DNA from: Coemansia sp. RSA 922
Lineage: Eukaryota > Kickxellomycota > Kickxellomycetes > Kickxellales > Kickxellaceae
Direction: 5' to 3'
NCBI GenBank assembly: GCA_027577415.1
Contig: JANBQS010000661.1
Span: 1-13,876 of the forward strand
DNA: 13,876 bases
Shown here: one piece after another, positions 10,041 to 13,876 of the stretch
Position numbering within the stretch: position 1 is the first letter of the stretch
How the letters are laid out: every line of letters starts with the position of its first letter
Notes under the pieces: model-generated
Seen by the model: the letters and a program-made list of their open reading frames with translations, nothing else
What the model was told of the DNA's origin: nothing
Databases searched by the model: none
Translations under genes and position numbers: made by a program

Positions 10041-10382
10041 ATGGACATACCTTCAGGCCAACTTTTTAAAAGTGACGAGGAGTACAATACCTTTAAAACC
10101 GACAACAGTACTTACGTGCTTCTAACTGCACCAACTATAGAGGCTGGCAAAGATGCTTACAACAAGTTCAACCGTGAGGTTCAATTCAAGATAAAAATTG
10201 CTGTTAAAGTAGAAGAGGTTGCTGAGCCAGCTAAGGTACCTAAGGTGCTAGTAACATATGTGGAAGACAGCGAAATTGCCAAGGATAGTTCAGCTGTTCC
10301 ATTTTGGATACTAACCAGCATTAGTAGCAATAATTTTAATACTGGCGAGAAGCCAACCATTACTCTGCAATACTCTTTCTAA
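10041..10382 (+). CDS. Unknown 113-aa protein, duplicated gene copy B
   Basis: Paralogue of the gene at 6339-6680, same length with no gaps. By hand alignment 14 residues differ: positions 10, 14 and 51, then 11 changes from 76 to 112. Six codons differ silently. The N-terminal 75 residues are therefore almost fixed while the last third has changed freely or adaptively. No signal peptide, membrane span, cysteine or known catalytic motif is visible. It has the stronger TATA box and its own upstream CCAAT-like and palindromic sites, so it may be expressed differently from copy A (inference). It is convergent with the kelch gene, with 414 bp between the stop codons. Function unknown. Confidence 0.78.
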   Translation: MDIPSGQLFKSDEEYNTFKTDNSTYVLLTAPTIEAGKDAYNKFNREVQFKIKIAVKVEEVAEPAKVPKVLVTYVEDSEIAKDSSAVPFWILTSISSNNFNTGEKPTITLQYSF

Positions 10383-10605
10383 CAGCCTGCCTGTTTGCAT
10401 TGTATGTAGACACATGACTCTCATACAAGCAAAATAGAACAGATTTCTAGGTGTGCATAGGTACTCTTAGAATTCATCTTTATAGCTTATGCCTTTTCAC
10501 GGTTATAATATACCTGAGTTGCCTTTTGTCAAGAAGTTTGAAAATATACATTTCTCGCTGCTCTGCCTTTTATGCTCACTTTGCCTTAAAACGTTTGACA
10601 AAAAA

Positions 10606-10796
10606 AAAAACACTAAAATTCTCAGACGAAAATCTCTTCCTCTGGTCCTGCTGACTTTAGCTCATAGGAGGGGCTTTGGTAGAAACCCCCTCTAGCACTG
10701 TGCTTTCAAGATCCAAGCTACAAGCAACAAGTTCAGCAAAAAAAATAGGTACAAACAAATCGAATTAAGATAGGGAAATAACAAAATATGCAACCT
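10606..10796. other. Short intergenic gap between convergent genes
   Basis: Downstream of the duplicated block and before the kelch stop codon. It holds a small inverted pair, GGAGGGGCTTTGGT against AGAAACCCCCTC near 10668-10694, that could form an imperfect hairpin between the two 3' ends. No gene is seen. Confidence 0.4.
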
Positions 10797-13610
10797 CTAG
10801 TCGTCAGGGTTAGCTACGAAGAACTGGCGATTTTGAGACAAAACGGTGTTGATGTCGATAGAGTCGCGCATAGTAATACTGCCCTGGGCCGACGATGTCG
10901 AGAGCTTCGCACGTGCAAGGGCAGGGCTACTGGTAGCATCCTCGCCAGCCGAGAGACGTGGCTTGGACTGTGCACCCTCGTAGTGTGCAGCAGGCATAAC
11001 AGGCGGAGCCAAAAACTCTTGCAACATAACACTGCCACGACTCTTTCCCGCCAGACCAGCAATAGTTGCCTGCTGGCCCGCAGCAGCGCCGGTGTGAGCT
11101 GGACGAAGTTGTGTAGTTGAGCCATCCTGGCTACCATCCTCGAGCTCGTCAAAGCGATACCGAGCCAGCGCATTAGCAGACTCTGCAGGCAACGTGAGTC
11201 GACTCCCGACGATGCGCGGAAGCATGGCAGATATGTGGTTCGATCGGAGTTCCAAGCTGCTATCAGATGTTGTTGGCCGCGACCAGCCACCATCAGCCAG
11301 GTCGCTGGAGCCAGTTCCTCGCGAGCTCTGCGTATCAGTGTGAAGCACCGAGGCATCGTCATCAACAAGACGTGAGATGCTGCGCATATTGTGACGAGTG
11401 CGGAGACCGCCAGCCGGAAGCCTAACATCGTCGAGGTGAATGCGTCTGCTAAACCGCGTGCCTATTAGACTAGCCGACTCACTGCCAGATATATTTGCTG
11501 CCTTGCCGTCTGCCACGGCATCTTGGTCAAGGCTTGACTCTCTACTCAGGTCAAACATAATGCGCAAATTAGTCTCGTCGGACGCAGCAGGCGGCGGGAC
11601 ATTACTGAGTCGCCGAGCGTTGAGCAAACCAGAATCCACGCTGGAGCGGCCAGGAGACAACGCTTGGCGCATTTTACCACTGCCAAACACGGGTGTTGGC
11701 TCCAAAATCGTGACTCCGCCACCGCTTGGCTTTTTCGAGGTAGCAGTGTTGCGGCGATGTTCGGCTTGATTGCGCTGACGCTGGGTGCCGAATTTAACAG
11801 TCAGTCGTCGGCCCAAGTCACGCAGTTCGGATGTAGGCAGCATAGCTGTGCCTTCGCCAGAGTCGGACAGGCGTGGGTGCTTGTTGTAGTAATGCATGCA
11901 CCCGATATAGCCTACTATTGCAAGCACGATAAGGCTCGCAAGAGAGGCAATGAACAGTCCGAATATCGTGCCGCTCGAGAGCCTAGTTTTAACAGATAGC
12001 ACTGTCAAGCCCGCACGCGCTGGATCGTACTGAGTCACAAACTGCCATGATGTCGTATCAAGTATGTACAAGCCGGAGTCTCCGGCTGCAACGCTGGCAG
12101 GATCAGGTGTATAGCCAAATGTTATAAGCATATATGGTCCAGCCTGTGCCGCCGCGTGGGCATACCGTGCGGTCGGCACATTGGCAACTTTGGGCGCAGA
12201 CCATTTCCATGTCTCCGTGTCCAGCACGGCGACATCGCTAAGCGCAGTTCCAAAGTCGGCACTGACTCCACCATGTATCACGATCTTGGAGCCATTGACT
12301 ACCGTGGAAACATGGCTGCGGCGGCTAGTTGGTACACGACCGGTGGCTTTCAGGCGATTCCACTGCCGACTGACAGAGTCGTAGAATAACACTGTATCCA
12401 TATCGACTAGATTAGTGCCATCGCTTCCGCCAAGTACGACCATCTTGCCACTGTCAACGACGTTTGACGTGTGACCGACACGTCCCGACATGCCCGTCGG
12501 CAGGGTGTCGTTGATCCAAGCCATGAGATCCAAGTCCGCATCATCATCGCTGCGCCGAATAAGCCTAGGTGCTAACCGATTGTCCCTGGCAACTGGAAGC
12601 GCACGGTTGTCCAGATCTGAGTCGTCAGGGGTAGGTACGACTTTGGCCTTGGTTGAGGTACTTTTCCTGGTACTGCTGCGTTTACTGCTAGTGCTGCTCT
12701 TCTTGGTGCTGCTGCTTCTGCGACTAGTCGTTTTCAGAGTGCTCGTTGGTTCTAGCAACTCCGGCGAGTCCGTAGGCGAGTCGCTGCTAGGAGTGCTGAT
12801 GGGCTGAGAGAGTATATCCGATGGTCGAGGACTAGTGCCAGATGGCCGTGGAGGCGAACTACTACTAGATGTACTGCTGGGCTTGCGGCTAGAGGCGCTG
12901 TCAGATTCACTCTCCGAAGAGCCCAAACCTAATACAACCTGTGCTGGCGGATCTGGGACTACTATATGCTTCGCTGGGTCGGTAACCATGCGCAAAGTGG
13001 AGTTTGACATTAACATCTGAGCGTCACTGTGGTTCGCCGAGTTCAGTAAAACACCGCCATAGACTAGCATATCGCCTGTACCACTGTGGACACGGGCAGT
13101 GTGATTTAGTAGGGGCTGTAAAGATTTGGAGATCTTTTGCGGGATGCTCCAAAACTTTATCTCGGCGCTAAACAAGTTCAGTCGGCTGCTACCAGACCCG
13201 CTGGCAGGCGTGGTGCCTCCATATACGATAACCATGTTTATGTTGCTGTTGATAGCCATAGAGTGCCCAGCGACCAGTGGCGCGTTCACCCCACATGTAG
13301 ATGACCATGGCGGGTTATCAGTAGTAAACTTGGTAGCCAAATTGAGCGACATACACGGTGTCGCATAGTCGCTAGCTGTGTCACCCATCCCTGATTTCCC
13401 GCCGACCACGTACATCGTCAGGTCAGCGATGACAGACGCGTGAGACCAACGTGTCGATACGCCTCCCTTATACGTTGAGTCCCGCGGCGATGCCAGCCCA
13501 GGCTTATTATCCAGCTGGCGCGAATTATGTGGTGTTGCGGCCTGGCAGCCATGGAGCGGCGCTGCTGCGAATAAAAGGGCCAACAGCACCACGCCGAGGG
13601 CCCGCCGCAT
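10797..13610 (-). CDS. Secreted/membrane-anchored kelch-repeat protein, single exon, 937 aa
   Basis: Probably a type I cell-surface protein with an extracellular kelch beta-propeller. From the ATG at 13610 the order is: a signal peptide (MRRALGVVLLALLFAAAP core, cut near residue 24); kelch motifs with Gly-Gly pairs (YVVGGKSG, VYGGTTP, VYGGVLL) to about residue 230; a Ser/Thr/Pro-rich stretch about 231-320; further kelch motifs (VLGGSDG, IHGGVSA, with downstream Trp residues) about 377-540; one membrane span about 545-570; then a low-complexity, Ser-rich cytoplasmic tail to 937. The frame is uninterrupted, so no intron is needed. An in-frame ATG at 13736 is the first one on the transcript side and has a strong context; it would add 42 residues before the signal sequence. 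The fold fits the galactose-oxidase/kelch superfamily, but I see no case for enzyme activity. Likely roles are cell-wall or polarity scaffolding (inference). Confidence 0.85.
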   Translation of the reverse strand: MRRALGVVLLALLFAAAPLHGCQAATPHNSRQLDNKPGLASPRDSTYKGGVSTRWSHASVIADLTMYVVGGKSGMGDTASDYATPCMSLNLATKFTTDNPPWSSTCGVNAPLVAGHSMAINSNINMVIVYGGTTPASGSGSSRLNLFSAEIKFWSIPQKISKSLQPLLNHTARVHSGTGDMLVYGGVLLNSANHSDAQMLMSNSTLRMVTDPAKHIVVPDPPAQVVLGLGSSESESDSASSRKPSSTSSSSSPPRPSGTSPRPSDILSQPISTPSSDSPTDSPELLEPTSTLKTTSRRSSSTKKSSTSSKRSSTRKSTSTKAKVVPTPDDSDLDNRALPVARDNRLAPRLIRRSDDDADLDLMAWINDTLPTGMSGRVGHTSNVVDSGKMVVLGGSDGTNLVDMDTVLFYDSVSRQWNRLKATGRVPTSRRSHVSTVVNGSKIVIHGGVSADFGTALSDVAVLDTETWKWSAPKVANVPTARYAHAAAQAGPYMLITFGYTPDPASVAAGDSGLYILDTTSWQFVTQYDPARAGLTVLSVKTRLSSGTIFGLFIASLASLIVLAIVGYIGCMHYYNKHPRLSDSGEGTAMLPTSELRDLGRRLTVKFGTQRQRNQAEHRRNTATSKKPSGGGVTILEPTPVFGSGKMRQALSPGRSSVDSGLLNARRLSNVPPPAASDETNLRIMFDLSRESSLDQDAVADGKAANISGSESASLIGTRFSRRIHLDDVRLPAGGLRTRHNMRSISRLVDDDASVLHTDTQSSRGTGSSDLADGGWSRPTTSDSSLELRSNHISAMLPRIVGSRLTLPAESANALARYRFDELEDGSQDGSTTQLRPAHTGAAAGQQATIAGLAGKSRGSVMLQEFLAPPVMPAAHYEGAQSKPRLSAGEDATSSPALARAKLSTSSAQGSITMRDSIDINTVLSQNRQFFVANPDD

Positions 13611-13876
13611 CTTCCGTGCACCATGAGGGCTTTTAGCATGCGTACAAGGTTGAGTATGCAGCACTGCTGGCAAGTCGCTGAGATCTGCCGCAGCTAGACC
13701 AAAAAGTCGCTCCTTTCGGTCGACACTGCGAACCATGCTGTAGAGTCCCGCTAATTTCAAGCAAAGAGGGGGTTGTGGCACTAGCCCGAAAAATCAAAAT
13801 TGTCCGATAAATAGGCAACACTGGGTTATAAAAGTTGACGAATGGAATGAGGAATAAAAAATATACAATAATACAG
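13611..13876 (-). promoter_or_regulatory. Leader and promoter region of the kelch gene
   Basis: The minus-strand frame stays open through here to 13781, but only ATG 13736 offers an alternative start. TATA-like sequence (TGTATATTTTTT on the minus strand) lies near 13858-13869, about 125 nt before ATG 13736 and 250 nt before ATG 13610. A second one, TTTTATAA, is near 13825-13833. The window ends before the promoter is complete. Confidence 0.4.

Larger units (their letters stand above)
9816..10605 (+). repeat. Direct duplication, copy B
   Basis: The partner of 6142-6907, about 790 bp, in the same orientation. Compared with copy A it has about 30 extra bases in the leader (around 9958-9990), a better TATA box, and small indels in the 3' region. 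The copies are separated by about 2.9 kb of unrelated sequence, so they are not strictly tandem. Confidence 0.9.

Noticed and set aside
6142..10605. Composite transposon flanked by direct repeats
   Set aside because: The repeats are gene-bearing paralogous blocks already diverged by about 12% in protein. No transposase, terminal inverted repeats or target duplications were found.
13611..13781. GTG start of the kelch frame at 13781
   Set aside because: Non-ATG starts are rare in fungi, and two good in-frame ATGs follow.

Overview
The window looks like nuclear DNA from a fungus, probably an early-diverging one. The evidence is short spliceosomal introns with GTAAGT or GTGCGT donors, TACTAAC-type branch sites and YAG acceptors, glutamine-rich HMG-box regulator architecture, TATA-led small genes and wide AT-richer spacers. 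Kickxellomycotina is a guess from overall style, not something the sequence proves. I see no bacterial operon, CRISPR array, tRNA, rRNA or intact transposon.

Layout: (1) 1-1893 is non-coding flank with no gene I can support. (2) 1894-5998 (+) is one four-exon gene for a protein of about 1176 residues. It carries a SOX/TCF/MATA-type HMG box in the middle and an HMGB-type box at the C terminus. Read as plain open frames it falls apart into two or three false genes, but all three introns close in phase. (3) 6142-6907 and 9816-10605 are two direct copies of a block of about 0.77-0.79 kb. Each holds its own TATA-like box, a 113-codon gene and a conserved 3' region. The two proteins are about 88% identical by hand alignment, with most changes in the C-terminal third. 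(4) 6908-9815 between the copies is AT-richer and has no confident gene. One minus-strand frame at 9065-9373 has a TATA motif and a splice donor upstream, but its splicing cannot be closed in phase. (5) 10797-13610 (-) encodes a predicted secreted-then-anchored kelch-repeat protein. It has a signal peptide, kelch motifs split by a Ser/Thr-rich insert, one membrane span and a cytoplasmic tail of about 365 residues. It is convergent with the second 113-codon gene.

Nothing shows these genes acting together. The HMG protein is probably a nuclear DNA-binding regulator, the kelch protein is probably at the cell surface, and the duplicated small proteins are unknown. The observations most worth following are the mixed two-box HMG protein and the duplicated small gene, whose replacement changes are concentrated at one end.
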